Assembly (NCBI RefSeq): GCF_932294415.1
Contig: NC_065543.1
Coordinates: 29,407,530 to 29,471,529, forward strand
DNA: 64,000 bases
Origin: Quercus robur
Taxonomy: Eukaryota > Streptophyta > Magnoliopsida > Fagales > Fagaceae
Reading direction: 5' to 3'
The translations under genes and the position numbers were made by a program. Shown piece by piece: positions 1 to 15,000 of this stretch; position 1 is the stretch's first letter, and every line of letters starts with the position of its first letter. Below the pieces are notes generated by a model. That model made no database searches. It was not told the origin of the DNA and saw only the letters and a program-made list of their open reading frames with translations.

Positions 1-719
1 AAACTTTTTGGAAGAGATAATTACCATTGTGATGTTTTTTGGTGTGGAGTTTGTTTTGTAGCTAACATTCTGGAAATTTTTTCTCTTTGGTGCTTATACT
101 GTTGACCATGAAAATATTTTCCATGGAATTTTATTTTCTACTGTACTAAAAACTATAAAATGTTGAAAAAGTTTTCTACCAAAACAAGCAGGGTGAGAGT
201 AAAAGGTTATTGATAGAAATTAATCATTATTGGGTACACTCATATCCTCAAATTCAACTTTTTAATAGTGTATTACTTTGGTAAAAGCCTGAAGGGGCCT
301 TCCCTTTTTTTAGAAGGAATGAGAAGAAAGATTAGTGAGGATCTTATAAAGGAAGGGGGAAATTTTATTTTGGATTTGTTAAGCAAGTTATTATCAGTCC
401 TGGTCAAGATCATATTGATTGGGTTTGTCACTCTTTTATTTTGTTTTTGTTCTTTGTTTTTGAGAAGAGTAAAAAGAGAAGTTCATCATTGTTTAGTCAT
501 TGTCCTTTAGGTTGGTTTTAGTAGATCATACCTATGCATTTCCCTCTTGGTATTTCCAATGGGGACATCCATGGTTCAAATCCCCCCCCACCCCCCCCAA
601 GTTATAACTATTGAATTATTTAAAAAAAAAAAAAATCAAACCCATGATTTGCATTCTTGATTTCTGAAGTTTTTTTTCGTGGTTTTTAAACTGAATTAAT
701 CTTTTATTATAATCACCAG
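1..719 (+). other. Intron of the TOC64-like gene, with partial SINE-like sequence
   Basis: No coding sequence is recognisable before the acceptor CCAG at 716-719. The 80-codon open frame at 268-510 has no family resemblance. At about 530-645 a tRNA-type B box (GGTTCAAATCCC) is followed by a run of C and then an A tract, which looks like the 3' part of a tRNA-derived SINE. Confidence 0.5.
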
Positions 720-3700
720 ATTCGACATTGATGGTTATGTGACTGGATTTGGTCATCCAGAATGGGTGAAGACACATGGCAAAGCTTCTTGGACATCTCC
801 TGTGGTTACTGCACTTGTTGAAGGAGGTGCCACTTGCATTGGAAAAACTGTTGTGGATGAACTAGCATATGGGTATCTGTCTTGTACTCATTTTATAGCA
901 ACATTTGCTTGGGCTGCACAAACACACACACCTTTGCAGTGTGTCCCACTCTAGCATTTGTACGGATTGGAATAATGACTATTGTTTTTGGCATGTTTAT
1001 TTTCAGTATCAGTGGAGAAAATAAGCATTATGGTACACCCACCAATCCCACAATACCTGCAAAAGTACCAGGTGGATCCTCCAGTGGAGCTGCTGTGGCA
1101 GTGGCTGCTAATCTTGTTGACTTCTCATTGGGTGAGCTTCTTATTAGATTCAACAGCTTATCCTCGTTCCCTTGAATAATTAGTCTCAACACATACATTA
1201 ACTATGCTGAATAAGTTTTATTGTTTTGATTTTCTTTTTCCTGTCTTGTCTTCCCTAAATAAAACAAAGAAAAGTGTAGATGGGCTTGTTTTGAAGTAGT
1301 TATAGGCAGAGGTAGACATGTGGTATTTATTTTTTAATTTCTGGTTGTGGTGGCCTAAGTATTTAGCTGGTTAAATTGACTGAAATTTCAGTCTATGCAG
1401 TCTATAACTTTTAGTTATGTTAAAACAATTAGAAATACCTACAATTCATGATGTAAAAAAAAAATTATGTAAAAAAAAAAATTTTCATTTCCCATTTGGC
1501 TTTTACTATATATATATATATATATAAAAGAAATCCAACAATGACTAATCTATGTTCATATTAAAACTAGGTGAAATATCAAGTGTTAACAATGATATTG
1601 TTCCTTTATACTAAAATGTCAACGTTTTGAGGTTTAGTTGTAACTTGAAGAAGAATGCTATACAGTATTAAGAAGTAACATGCTCATTAAATAAGCATAG
1701 TCTAAGTGAAAATGTTAAGATGGATGGGTGGGCATACTAGGACATATAACATAAGAATTAAAGTCATCCATTTGAAGATATGGGTGGCTCCTATTGAAGA
1801 AAAGATTTAAAGCTAGGGATGGCTCCTATTAAGCCAAAGATGGGGAAGATTCGCTTAATGGTTGACCAATTAATGCACCCAAAATAATGGGTGATTTAAT
1901 TCAAGTTGAGAATTTAAAAGAGGTAAAGGATGGCCTAAAATAACCTGGTAGAAGTAGTGAAGTACTAAAGAAGATTAATTAGATAGGTAATGGAGCATTA
2001 GTAACATGATAGGGTTTGCAAACATCCTTTATTTTAAGATTAGGTGTTTGATGATGACTTATCTTGGTATACCATTGTGGAATTCTATCAAATTGAAATT
2101 GGTATGAACTCCCATTTAGAGAAGTTGGACTGTAGATTATTTAGTTGGAAGAGAAACTATACCTGTCAAAGGGGGGCAGAGAATGTCATTGAAGATTACA
2201 CTCTTGACTTACCTACATTTTATCTCTCCTTATTCACAATTCCCATTAGCGTGGCAAACAGGATTGAGAGGAGATTACAGTGGAATCTTTTGTGGGGTGA
2301 TATGGGTGATCAGTGGCTTGGGGATTAGGAAGATAGGAACCTTTGACCTAGCCCTATTGGGAAAATGGCCATGGCGATTTGGGATGGAAGAACACAATTG
2401 TGGAGTTATGTAGTAGCTGTGTAGTACCTGTTCAAGGGACACGTGGTTGTGGCTTATGGAAATGTATTGATGGATTGGGACAAAGTTTTACAGTATAAAC
2501 ACTTTGATGTAGGGGATGGTACTCATGTTCATTTATGGCATGACAGATGATGTGGAGATCATTGTTTGAAGGAGGTTTTTCCCATTTTGTTTGAATGCTC
2601 CATAGCTAGAGAGGCATCTGTTGCTTCTATGCTGGTTAGACAAACAGTAAGGAAAATGAGGAGTTGGGATGTAAGTTCTCTTCTCAACTTTAATGATTGG
2701 GAGTTTGAAGTGTTAGATTCGATAAAATATGCCTATGACATCAACTTCATAATGATTGCTCTTTATCATCTGGCCAAGACACCAATTGGTTTTTGTTGTA
2801 GGCGGGGTTTGAACCCCAGATCTCTTGTTCAATGACAAGAGACTTTACTAGTTGAACCAATTGAAAGGGAGTGGGGATTTTGATTTACGTTCTTTTTAAA
2901 ATGCCTTAAGAGCGGCCCATTTGTAGTGTCTTCTCCATGGAAGAGTATTTGATGTGTTAACGCCATGGGAAGGTTCTCCTTCTTGGAATGGACTGCAGCT
3001 TGGGGAAGATCCTCACATGTGACTCCTTTGTTAAGCAAGGCTATATGTTAGTAGGTTGGTGTTGTATGTGTCGGTGTAACAAGGAGACAGTGGATCATTT
3101 ATTTTTATGCTACATAGTTGCATTTGATTTGTGGAGTTTCTTGTTTAGATCTTTCAGGATGCAAATGGGAGCTACTAGAAAAAGTCCTTGATCTCTTGTG
3201 TGGTTGGAGGAATTGGGTTGGTAACTTTTCTTGGATATTTGGAACTTTTCAAAAAATGTTTGATGCGTCATTTGTGAAGGAAATGAAACTGAATGTGCGT
3301 TTGAGGGTATGGAAATTTCAGTGCCTCAATTGATAGCATTGTTTTCTATATCTTTGTATGAGTGGTCCCATGCATGGGGTTTTACCAATAGTAATTGTAA
3401 TGACTCCACCCCAACTATGTAGATATTGTCCGCTTTGGGGCCCAAACCCCTCAGTTTTGTTCTTCCCAAAAGCGCATAGTAGTGGAAGAAAAGACCTCTA
3501 CACATTGAAGGGAGATCGCTTCTTATAAGCACATCTCTATGTGATTCCCCAGGCTATGTGAGACTCCAGATTTGCTTCTCCCATTAGTCCTTCACAATCC
3601 ACCCCCCTTATGGCCACATGTATCCTCACGTGTGGGCTCACACTTTCGGCTGGTGCATGACTCTGATACCATCTGTAATGACCCCACCCCAACTATGTAT

Positions 3701-6700
3701 GTATTGTCTACTTTAGAGCCCATATCCCTTATGGTTTTATTCTCACCAGAGCACACATTGAAAGGAGATCACTCCTTATAAGCACATCTCCATGTGATTC
3801 CCCATGCGATGTGGGACTCTAGGATTGCTTTTCCCATTGGACCTTCATAGTAACTCCATACCAGAATTTATTGAGCCATTGCTTTTTTGTAAGTAATTTT
3901 CTTATTTGTAAATCTTTAGACTTCTTTGTGTCAAAATTTGTACATGAAGGATTCTCCATTGAATTAAATATTTAGACTCCTTTGTGTCAAAAGTTGTGTT
4001 ATTGATTCTTTACTGGGAAGATGTTTAGGTTTAGTGCGGAACATATAGATGCTTGCTTTCACTTGCTTCACACACTGGAGATTTTAAGTAAGGACATAAA
4101 AGATGTCATAGTTTAGGGGGGAAAAGTGTAATTTTCCCAACTTTTTTTTGACATTATTTAAGTACTTAACTTTGTGATGTGGTAAAATTATTGTGCATAA
4201 GTGAGAATTCACACATTTTTTTTTATCATGCTTATAAAGTGAGCATAAATTGACATAAAGCCTCAGAAATGTCATCTATCTTTTGATCAACTTTGTGTTG
4301 AGGGCTGGATATCTATCTGCAAGATCAAGTTCAATTTTGGAACGGTTTATATTTCATGGTTTTTGACAACTTCAAGTTTTTTTTATTGCGGTTCCGTTTT
4401 TGGACATCAATGCATTGGATTTGTGTATTTGGTTTTATCTTCTTCTTGTTTTCCTTTTAGGTATTTCTATCATATACTTCCCATGCGCAGACGATTGCCT
4501 CCTTTGGTGTTGTTTATTAGACTAAAGTACACTGTTGGCCCTTAAAGTTTGGGGTTGTTTTCATTTTGGAACTTTACGTTTCAGAATTTTCATTTGGCCT
4601 TTTATGTTTAATTCCATTTTCATATTGGTTCTTTACATTTCAAACTTTTCATTCTGACCCTTCATGTTTAATTTAATTTTCTGTTTGGCCCTTTACATTT
4701 ATTTTGACCTTTCATTAAAATGAAAATTTTGAAACATAAAGGGCTAAAATGAAAAATTTGAAACTTAATGGGCCTTTATGAAAACGTCAAACTTTAAAGG
4801 CTAAAAATGTACTTTGGTCTATCTATTTAATTTTTATATTGATAAAAGGCTGATTAAAATTTGTTGATAGAACTGCTGATTGATCATATTTTAACTTCTG
4901 GAGCATGCTAGTTTTTTTGACTTATGATCATGCCTTTCGTACTAACAGTATATGGCAGGTATTGATACTGTTGGTGGGGTGAGAGTACCTGCTGGATTTT
5001 GTGGCATTTTAGGATTCCGTCCCTCACTTGGGGCTGTTTCTCAAATTGGAATTCTACCTATTTCAACAAGCCTTGACACAATTGGTATGTATGACTACAA
5101 TTCTGTATGCTGTCTTATTTCAGATAACTATAATCTACATGTTGCCCATGTCCCGGTTAATCTTTAGGATATGCATACATGTTGCTCTTCTCTGATTCCT
5201 TTTGAGCTTCTCTGAAGGAGATAAAGAGAATTAACTGCACTTATATAACTTTTACATTTTTTCTACCCTTGATTACTGGTGGTTTACGTCATTGATTAAC
5301 GTTTCGAACTTTTTTTTACTTTTGTTTATTAAAGGAGTGGAACGTATGAGTGAACTTTACTGTTTGGCATATGTTATTTTTTAGCTATGGACTAAAAGGT
5401 ATGGTTCTCTTCTGGGTTGCCTTTTGTTTTGAACATTTTTGCTCAAGTCATTATAAGTTGGGACCAATTAAGAAGGTTTTATTTCACATAGAAGTTTTTC
5501 TTTTTCCACACCATATATTTTGGAAGTTAAGTTTCCGTACTACCTCCCTTCACAAAGTTCCATGAATTAATTAATTCTATATCTGTAGGAAGTAACCTTT
5601 GATTGGAGTTGGATACTAAAGATTTGCAGTGTCATTTTTGCACCATTTATATGTGAATGTCTTTGTGCTTTGTGCATGTGCATCTAACTTCACTGAAATG
5701 CAGATGATACTGCATCCCTTTAAGTTATTCTCTTTGAAATATCAGCTTAAAGTTTTTTTAAGAATTTTTTAACATTAAATTGTTAGATAGTTTTAGATTA
5801 TTAAGTCATTACATGTGATTATGGTTTGTGATTGCCGTGTCTTGACTGTATGTCATGATTGTGTTTTGCACTGTGTCCTTCTTTCTTTCTTTTTCTTTTG
5901 AATTGGTCATTTGTTAGAAAATTGATTTCTACAGTAAAATGCTGTCTAGTGTTTTCATCTAACTCCCTTGTAATTCTCCTGTGCAATCACTTTCATAGGA
6001 TGGTTTGCTAAGGATCCTAATATTCTACGTCGTGTTGGCCATGTTCTGCTGCAACTTCCATACACAGTTCAACGCAGTCCCAGGCAAATTATAATTGCTG
6101 ATGATTGCTTTCAACTGTTAAAGATTCCTGTTGACAGAGTTGCTCAGGTGGTGATCAAATCCACTGAGAAGCTTTTTGGAAGTATGTCAGTTTACTGTAT
6201 GCCTCTAAGCAAAAAGTTCTATTTATACTTTTTTTATTCTAACCCTTTTTATTTTTGTTTCTGCTGCCATTTTTGTTTTCATTAATATTGCTGCTACTGC
6301 CTTACAACTGTGTTCTTAAATTTTGTTTGTTTGTTTTTTTTTTTTTTTTTTTAATTAATACAACTATCTATTCTGTATTTTCTTTAAACTATGTCTAATT
6401 GAACTTCTTCAGGACAAGCATTGAAGCATGAAAATGTCGAGGACTATCTCAAGTCAAAGGTTCCAAGCTTGAAAGAGTTTCCCAGCAAGAAATCTAATGG
6501 TGAATTTAAAACTTCAACACGATTGCTTGCAAATGTTATGCAGTTTATTCAAAGGTGAGGTTGCTTCTTTATGATTTAAAATGGTATTATAGATCATTTT
6601 TCATCCTTTGTCCCCTTGTTCTTGAAGATCTTCCTCATTCTTTTTTCTTTTTTTTTGGGGGGGTGGGGTGGTATGTGTGTGTGAATGCATGTGCCACAGT

Positions 6701-9027
6701 TTTCTGATTTAATGTGACAAAGTATAGGAACAAGTAGAAAATGATTAGCATCAAAAGGAGAATTGATGTTGGAGAAATATGCAGTTAGTGCTGAGTAAAT
6801 ATTACTATTAGGTTGCCAGATGTATTTAGAGGTGCTATATCTGGGGGGGCAATATTTGACATGACTGCAAACACATGTTTTTTTGCGGGTTAGTATTTAT
6901 TGTAAAAGGTTTTGTGTCAAAGTGGGTCAACTTGCTTTAACAGGATTAATAAATGGTCAATTCCATATTGACCTGCTTGATCCAAAATCAACCCAAAAAG
7001 ACTTATTTGTGTCAAGTTGGGTTGACCCCTTTTGACACGAACCCATTTAACCTGCATAAATAAATTTCATTTTTATCCAACATAAATTTGATTTTTAAAT
7101 ATAGAATTGAGTTACTAAAATAACTTTAACAGTTTTATTATATATTCTTTGTTGAAACTCTAAAATCCCAACCCAGTTACCTAAGAAGGAAGGTAGACCC
7201 TTTGAGCCTTAAAGACTTGATTCTTGAAAATCAATGTGGATGAAGCTATATTGCATTGGCTCCTAAGGCTAGTGTTAAGTAATAGTGCTATACTGTTACG
7301 TCTGTGAACAAGCTCATGTCATTTAGTTTACACTTGTGCTTTTGCAGCATGATTTTGGTATATTCTTAAGTTTCAGCTTTGCATTATACTGAGGAACCCT
7401 TGCAGGTTGTAGGTAAGAAGGTGGGAAGGCTTGTCTCTTTGTCCCTTTGCACTTCCCTTTTTTAATACAATTAAGCTCTTAAAAAATTATGTGATGTATT
7501 CAAACCCTGGGTATGTTATCTTCCCTAGCTTAAATGAACCTTTTTCCTCTTGTAAGAATAGGGTGGAGGGTGATGTCATGTGTTCAAGACTCATTAAGAT
7601 CTGTTTGCATGGAGAATTAGGACTCAATGGACATTTACTACTAATCCCAAAATAGAATTACTCAAAACCACAAATAGTAACCTTAGAACATGATTTATTA
7701 CTTGTGAAAAAAAAAAAAAAACAATAACATGAGACGTTTCATAATAAGACTTATACATCATTATTACAGCACATGTTTTTTAATTACAAAAATATGCCTA
7801 AGAAAACTGACATAAAATAAATCTGCAACATACAAAACTAGAAAAAACTGTAGGTCTTTGCAGGCAACTGGCAGTGTTTTCCATTAAGTTGTCCAGTATG
7901 GAAGTTGAATGGGAGGCAGTTGCTTATGCTGATTGTTTGCTGTTTCCTTTTCACCCTTGTTGGAACTAAGTTTGGTGTGATTAATAAGGAAAGATGGCAA
8001 CTTTTATATGGACAAGCCTTCAAGTTGCTAAATGAGGTTCATTTTGCCCCTTTTTAATGCAGACATGAGTTCAAACATAATCATGGGGAATGGATTAGTT
8101 CGGTAAAGCCTGTTTTAGATCCTGCTATCTCAGCAGAAATATATGAAACAGTGGAGACAGCAGATACAGACATTGAACGCTACAAATCAATCCGGGATGA
8201 AATGCGTTCAGCTATCTACTCCCTTTTGAAGGTAATGGCTCTCGTGTACCTCCCATGTACAAGGTTGCACCTCTTTTTTTTTTTTGGTATATATTACTTC
8301 TCAAAAAGAAGGTAATGATTCTAGAGAAGTTTATGTTGCATTTTTGTTGGTCTTGGATTCAAATTGATTCAAGTTGTACACACCACAGAGAACTTAAAAT
8401 ATGTAACAACTCTCTACTTTCTTTTTATGAAGTTTCAATGTATGTTGCTTTTAATACTGCTTAAGAAGAATAAAGCTGATATTTTGTTTTAACCTCATAG
8501 TTCTGCGAGTGGAAGATACATGCTTAATGCAGTTTCAACTTAGTTGATCTGTTCTCAAACAAAATAAAAAAGTCTTTTTTTGTTCTTGCTAGATGTCAAT
8601 CCTTTTTCTTCTTGGAAGTTTTGAAATGGAGAAAAAAGAAGAATGAAAATATGAAAAATGAAGAAAGGACATAAAAAGAAAGGATTGGGAATCTGGATAA
8701 ATGAGTAATGGATTAAACTATGTAGGAGATGATGCATTTCTCTTTTAATATGGTTACCCTTGTCCAACCAACACTCTAATGTATCCATTGCCTCTAGCAG
8801 AGAGCATGTTGCAGTAGTCCTTGCCATCATGCATGCATTGACTGACATGTCTCACTTGGTCATCTCCCTCTTTGCTCCTTATTAATGATGTCAGTATTAT
8901 GGCCATGACCTTTCCTTAATATCTAATAAACTACCATGATTTTAGCACTGGTTGCTGCCATTTCATCCAATAGCAATGTTGTATGTTTAACTTTGTCCCG
9001 CATCCTGGAATGCATTTAAGTATGCTC

Positions 9028-9059
<32 letters not shown>

Positions 9060-12000
9060 AAATTTGTGTCTATTATCTTCAAAATACTTTACCCAAAAAA
9101 AGAAAATAAATCTTGGTGATAACTGATAAGTACATGACTATATGAAAATATCTTATTGTGCATGTTAGCAAAATTTTGTTTTTTCCAGTTTTTATTATTT
9201 AGATATTTTCCCCATTTTCTTTCTGTAAATAGATAATAAATAACTGATATATTACTTTTGTTGGTGCAGTTTTTGTAATTTGTTTTCTAGGCTCTATTTT
9301 TAATTATACTTGTTTTGATATTTGATGTTTTCTTTAGGATGATGGGATTCTGGTGATCCCTACCATTGCTGATCCTCCTCCAAAACTTGGTGGGAAGGAG
9401 ATCTTATCAGAGGACTACAAGCGCCGTGCATGTAGTTTATTGAGTATTGCTAGCATATCAGGTTGCTGTCAGGTGATTCTCTTTCTCATATAAGGTTTCA
9501 TAAACATTATTTTTCTTTCTCATGAATCTTTAATATTTAAAAATCATGCTGTTTGTGGGGTTTTTCTTCTACACTTATGTGTACTGCTTAAATGTCATCT
9601 ATGTCCTGTTGATGTCTCCTTTCAGGTCACAATACCACTAGGATTTCACAACAAGTGTCCTATTTCAGTGTCCTTCATAGCCAGGAATGGGGGTGATCGC
9701 TTTTTACTAGATACAACGCAGGCCATGTATGCAACTCTCCAGGAGCAGGCTGATATTGCTGCCAAATCCAAAGTATCAAGAAATGTTGTCAGCAAGGAAG
9801 AATCTGCTGAGATTGCTAAAGAAAAGGTACGTGATGATTAACTTAACTCAACTAAGCCTTAATTGAAACTAATTAGGGTTAGTTATATGTATCCTTTTAG
9901 CGTTTTACGCCACTTGTCTCTATGTAGGGCCATGTCTCCATTCACCTCACTAGTAAAGAATGATTAACTCTTATTTATTTTTTCGCCGGATATACAGAAA
10001 CTTCCAGCTGTTTGGAGTTCAGTTTATTGTACTTGGTATCATCTGCCTAATGACTCCTGGATCAATTGTCATTTCCTCCTCTCACAAGTGTGGGTGGAGG
10101 GTGTGGTCGTGGGTTCAAAACCCATTGTGTGTGTGTGTGTAATTTACCAAGCAAAGTAAGAAAAGTACTTGTACTGTTTGACCAGTACTAGATGTGCTAG
10201 TTAGTGTCGATGGATACTTGTTCTTCTTAGGGTTTCTGTATTCTTTATTTTTTTTCTTTCTAAATACTCTATTCCCTTTTGTTGGTCTGGTTTAGGAAAT
10301 CCACCTTTTTAAGAAAACAACATTTAATAGATTGTCTTTGAAATAAAAATAAAAATAAAAATGAAAATTTCAAAACTATCATCTTTAATTTATACTAAAA
10401 AAAAAGCTAATGAAAAAAGGGTATTGATTTTGGGAAAGCTATAGATATTGTGTCCAATGACTTCCCAAAGGGAACAACATTTTGAGACATGAAAGTGGAA
10501 TAGAGGATCAACAAAAGGGGATGGAGGAAGAGTTCATTAGTTATGCTTGATTTTATGTACTTTGGTGCTTTTCTCCTAAATCACATGTCACTGGATTTTA
10601 TGAATTAGGGCAACCAAGCCTTCAAAGATAAACAGTGGCAGAAGGCTATTGGCTTTTACACTGAAGCTATCAAACTTAGCGGCAAAAATGCAACATATTA
10701 CAGTAACAGGGCTTTAGCATATCTTGAACTGGGGAGGTATTACCATCATCTTGGTAGTTTAAGTTCCTTGATTAATGTCTTGTTAGATATTCTTGACCAG
10801 TTTGTTTTGCCCATACAGTTACCTACAAGCAGAGGCAGATTGTACTCAAGCTATTAATCTTGATAAAAAGGTGACTTTTTCCCCCCAAAATACTTGTTGG
10901 TGCAATTGTTTAGTTTTATGTTGGGGTTTAATAAGTATTAGTGAATTTGCTTCTGCTAGCTATCCAAAAATGGTTTGTCCCTAGTGTTGTTTTTACTTTA
11001 CTGCTAATTGTTGTAGTCTGTTTGCATGTCAGTGACTGGTATATCAGAATTGATATTACTTAATAAAAAATCTCATTATTGTATACTATCAAATTATTTG
11101 TTCAATGGAATGTAGTGTACAGAAAAAAATGAGAACTCTGTATTGATAAAGTTCTCTTCAATCAAACAATAAGCTTTTTTGATTGATTGGAATGAATATT
11201 GAGTAAATTGCTACTCTAACTTATCCAAAAAGAAAAAAAATATTGAGTAAATTGCTACTTTAGGGCATGCAAAGTTCTTTAGATGATCCTCTTTTAGTCA
11301 TGCATACTCCTTCCTATTTTCTTTCTTAGGCTTCCTGTTTGAGGTTGTAAAAGCACAATGAACGGTGTTGTATTGCACTAGAAATGGTGCCAGACTGGGT
11401 GGTTTAAGCATCCAGTCCACCCAGTCTGTTCTAGTCTGGAATAATTTGTAACCGATTATGTAGACGTCTCAACACTCAATGGAGAGTAGATTTTGACTGG
11501 GTGCAATATGCGTAAGGTTATAATTATTTACTAAAATCTCATCATTCTAGGAACTTTGACAATGAGCTCTAATTCAAATGGTACCTCCTTCCTTTGTAAG
11601 GATAAGGTGGAGGGTGAGGTTCTAACTTATAACTTCTTGGCTCACCAGGTGCATGAGTAGCTTTAATTTAAAAAAAAAAAAAAAAATCATTCTAGGAACT
11701 TTTCTATTGAATATATATTTTTGAACTTCTTGGTATTAATTTTTCCACATTTTAATTGATTTAGAAGAGCATGCCTTTCAAGCCCTTCTAAGAATTATAG
11801 AAGAGAAACTTGCTACTATATTATTGCACAATAAGGAGTTGGTTAAGTGTTATGTCATTATGTGTCTGTTATGACTGGACCTGTATACAGTTAGGTGCAG
11901 TCAGCTGTACAGGCGAATAGCAAATTATATGCCAAAAAAAAAAAAAAAAAAAAAACAGAAATACAAATATACAATCAATAGAAAACGAAAACCAGAGTTG

Positions 12001-15000
12001 GATGGCAGGATTTGGGCATGTGGATTTGGATTCGAGTAATTAAAATCCAAATACCTTGTTTGGATGCTTTAAAAAAGTCAAGGATTTGAATTTTGACAAA
12101 TCCACTAAAGATTTTAAACCTTTAAAATTCTTGGATTTGAAATGATATCTAAAATTAATGGATTAGAAATCATGGCATTTCAAATATATTGATTTCGAAT
12201 CCAAATCTAAATCCAAATTCAACTTTTCAAACGCAACCTTAGGTTGTGTTTGGATACTTGAATTTGGATTTGGATTTGAATTTTAAAGTGACGGATTTGA
12301 AATGCCTTAATTCCAAATTCTTAAATATTTAAGTATTTATATGCATTTCTAAAATGCTATGGATTTAGAAGTTATATCAAATTCAAGATTTTAAGGTTTA
12401 AAATCCTTGGTGGATTTGTCAAATCCAAAGCCAAATCCTTGACCCTTTGTAAGCTATCTAAACAAATTATTTGGATTTTGATCACCCAAATCCAAATTCA
12501 TGTGACCAAATCTTGCCATCCAAACACACCATTAAAGATTTGAGGGTTTGGGAGCTAGGAGAAAATTTGAGGATTTTTCAACTCAGATTGCTTTTCCGGC
12601 AACAAATTTCAAAAAAAGATTGAGAATATAGCAAAAGGATACCATGAACTGTACAAAGAAGGGAAGGGCTGAGGTAGTTAGCTTACCAATAAAAAACCCT
12701 CAGAAAGAGGAGGGAAAAAAATGTTAGATTGAAGTGAGAGAGATGGAAATCAAAAGAAGAGAGCGGGAGGAAGGGAGGAGGACTGGTAGGAAACCAGCTG
12801 AGCTGGCTAGTTTGGCTCAATTCAGCTGGTTCCATTGGTTCCCGTCGGCTTTTGAATGGGCCTATTTTGTGTTCTTTACAAGCCATGTTCTAGTTTAAAG
12901 TTGTTTTAAAATATTTCTATTGGTTTATGCAATATTTGTATCATGGCGTACATTATATGTTCCCTCAAAATTTTATAGCATATTTGTATGTCCGATTTCA
13001 TGTTGTAATGATAAGTATGCATCATGTGTTTTTTGTAAGCTTAAAACTTGGTTCTTCTTGTTGCTCTCTACTCTTGATAATATCCTACAATTTGTATCTG
13101 ATGTGAGGCTCATGTGCAGTATTTATAATTAATTCTGTATATAAACACACAGAGAAATATGTATAATCTATTGTCAAAAATTTCTATGAGGCTTACAATT
13201 CAGGAAGGATTCAACATAAATTCCATTGTAATTTAGACTACAATTTTAATGTTACAGAGTTGTTCCTTTGTGATCCAACTTATGCTACAAATTTTACCTC
13301 CTCTTGGCACTTCTCCCCCCACTGCCACCCTCTTTCTTTTACCTGAGCCCTGTTGAGCATGAGTTGTTGGAGGTGTTAGAGTCTGATTATGGAACAGATA
13401 TGTAGAATGCAGTTATTTTACGGCTTTATAGTTGTAAAGTAGCTCATGCTGGCATGAAATTTTTTCATAAAGCCTCAAATATTTTGGGTTAATCCTTATT
13501 TGGCTGAAATGAATTCTGGTTCAGGATGTAGCTCCATAATAGAGTTACAGTTCTCAGGCTTCCCCAAGCTCAGCATGAAGCATGGCATTACCCTGAGTAT
13601 ATTGATACTCTTTTAGAAAAAAATAATATCCTCTCTTTTTCAATGACACATATAGGATTAACCTGCTAGGGTGTAATCCTAGTGGTTGGGGGCTTGGGTT
13701 AAGCTGTACACCTAGACATCTTAGATTCGATCCCTATTAGGAGTTCCCCTGGATTACCTGATACATGGTTCTGGCGAGTGGTACCCGTTGTTTACTCCTC
13801 AAGGGTGGGTCATTTAAAAGGCCTTGCCTTGGTGAGGTTTTATGTCATTAAAAAAAATAAAGACACATTTAGGACAGGAAATGATTCTGATTAGTAATTT
13901 TCCTAGAGTTTTCAACATAGGGGAACAGACCAGCAACAGTTGCAACTTTTCCCATTGCAATTGTAGCTGTTATTGGATCATGTAGATACCTCAGTTGTGA
14001 ATGTATCTTTTGTGGACCATATCATGATGAGATCATGGTGTATTTGGAATCAACCTAAACAAAGTTAAGTATTTGGAATCGTATTCAATAATAACTGATT
14101 GAATGATATATTAATCAGTCATAGCATGTACCTAAATGTAGGACTGTTAATCTGACACTTTGAATGTTGAGTATAGGTGTCTGTCTTGGTGTAGATTTAT
14201 CTTGCTTGTGAATTGGGTTTTGTGTTTCTTCTTAAATTGCCTAGAACAAAATGTAAGTGTATGTGTCATAATATTTTTAAGGCTATTACTGTGGGAAAAA
14301 CACACAGCCCCACAGTGACAAAAACTGAAAAGATGATTCTCCAAAATTTGTTTACATGCTCTGGCAAAGCTTTATACTCCCAATAGTGATTTTCAATCCA
14401 TTTTGTCATGTTGTCAAATCCTAATATACTTTAGGTTTAAATTTTGGCAGTATAATTAATTTAAGGACATGATGCCTGCATAATTTTGCATGTTCAAACT
14501 TAGTGTAGTCAGAAAAATGGGGCACCTTCATAGCATCTTTACCATTTCATGCAAATGTCCACTGGAGATTTTTCACGTTATGTGTGTGTTTTGACATTTG
14601 TATTCTGTCTTTTCTTCTTTAGAATGTGAAGGCCTATTTACGTAGAGCTACAGCAAGAGAGATGCTGGGCTATTATAAGGAGGCAATTGATGGTAAATTT
14701 ACCTTCTTTTTTATTTTATTTTTTGTGTATGTTGTGTTTATTAAATAGGTTGACTAATGTTTTATTTTTTGTGTATGTTGACTAATGTTTCATGATTTGT
14801 ACTGTTAGCTATTAATAACTTGAAGAAACAAGTGGTCCTCAATGGCATCTTTAGGAAAGTCGTAATATACTTTGTACAAAAATAATCTTTAGCTGGAGAA
14901 TGATAATTGTTCAGAACTATCTTCATCATTCTATTTGCAATGAGTACTCATGAGTTAATTTATTGTTTTGTTTAATAACTATGTAGAATAACAATGAACA

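Noticed and set aside
2770..2872. Possible tRNA gene
   Set aside because: It has a good B box and T-arm-like sequence, but no complete cloverleaf or credible anticodon loop; better read as a SINE.
12683..12886. Minus-strand 67-codon frame in the TOC64-like intron
   Set aside because: GA/CT-rich low-complexity sequence; no start context or similarity.
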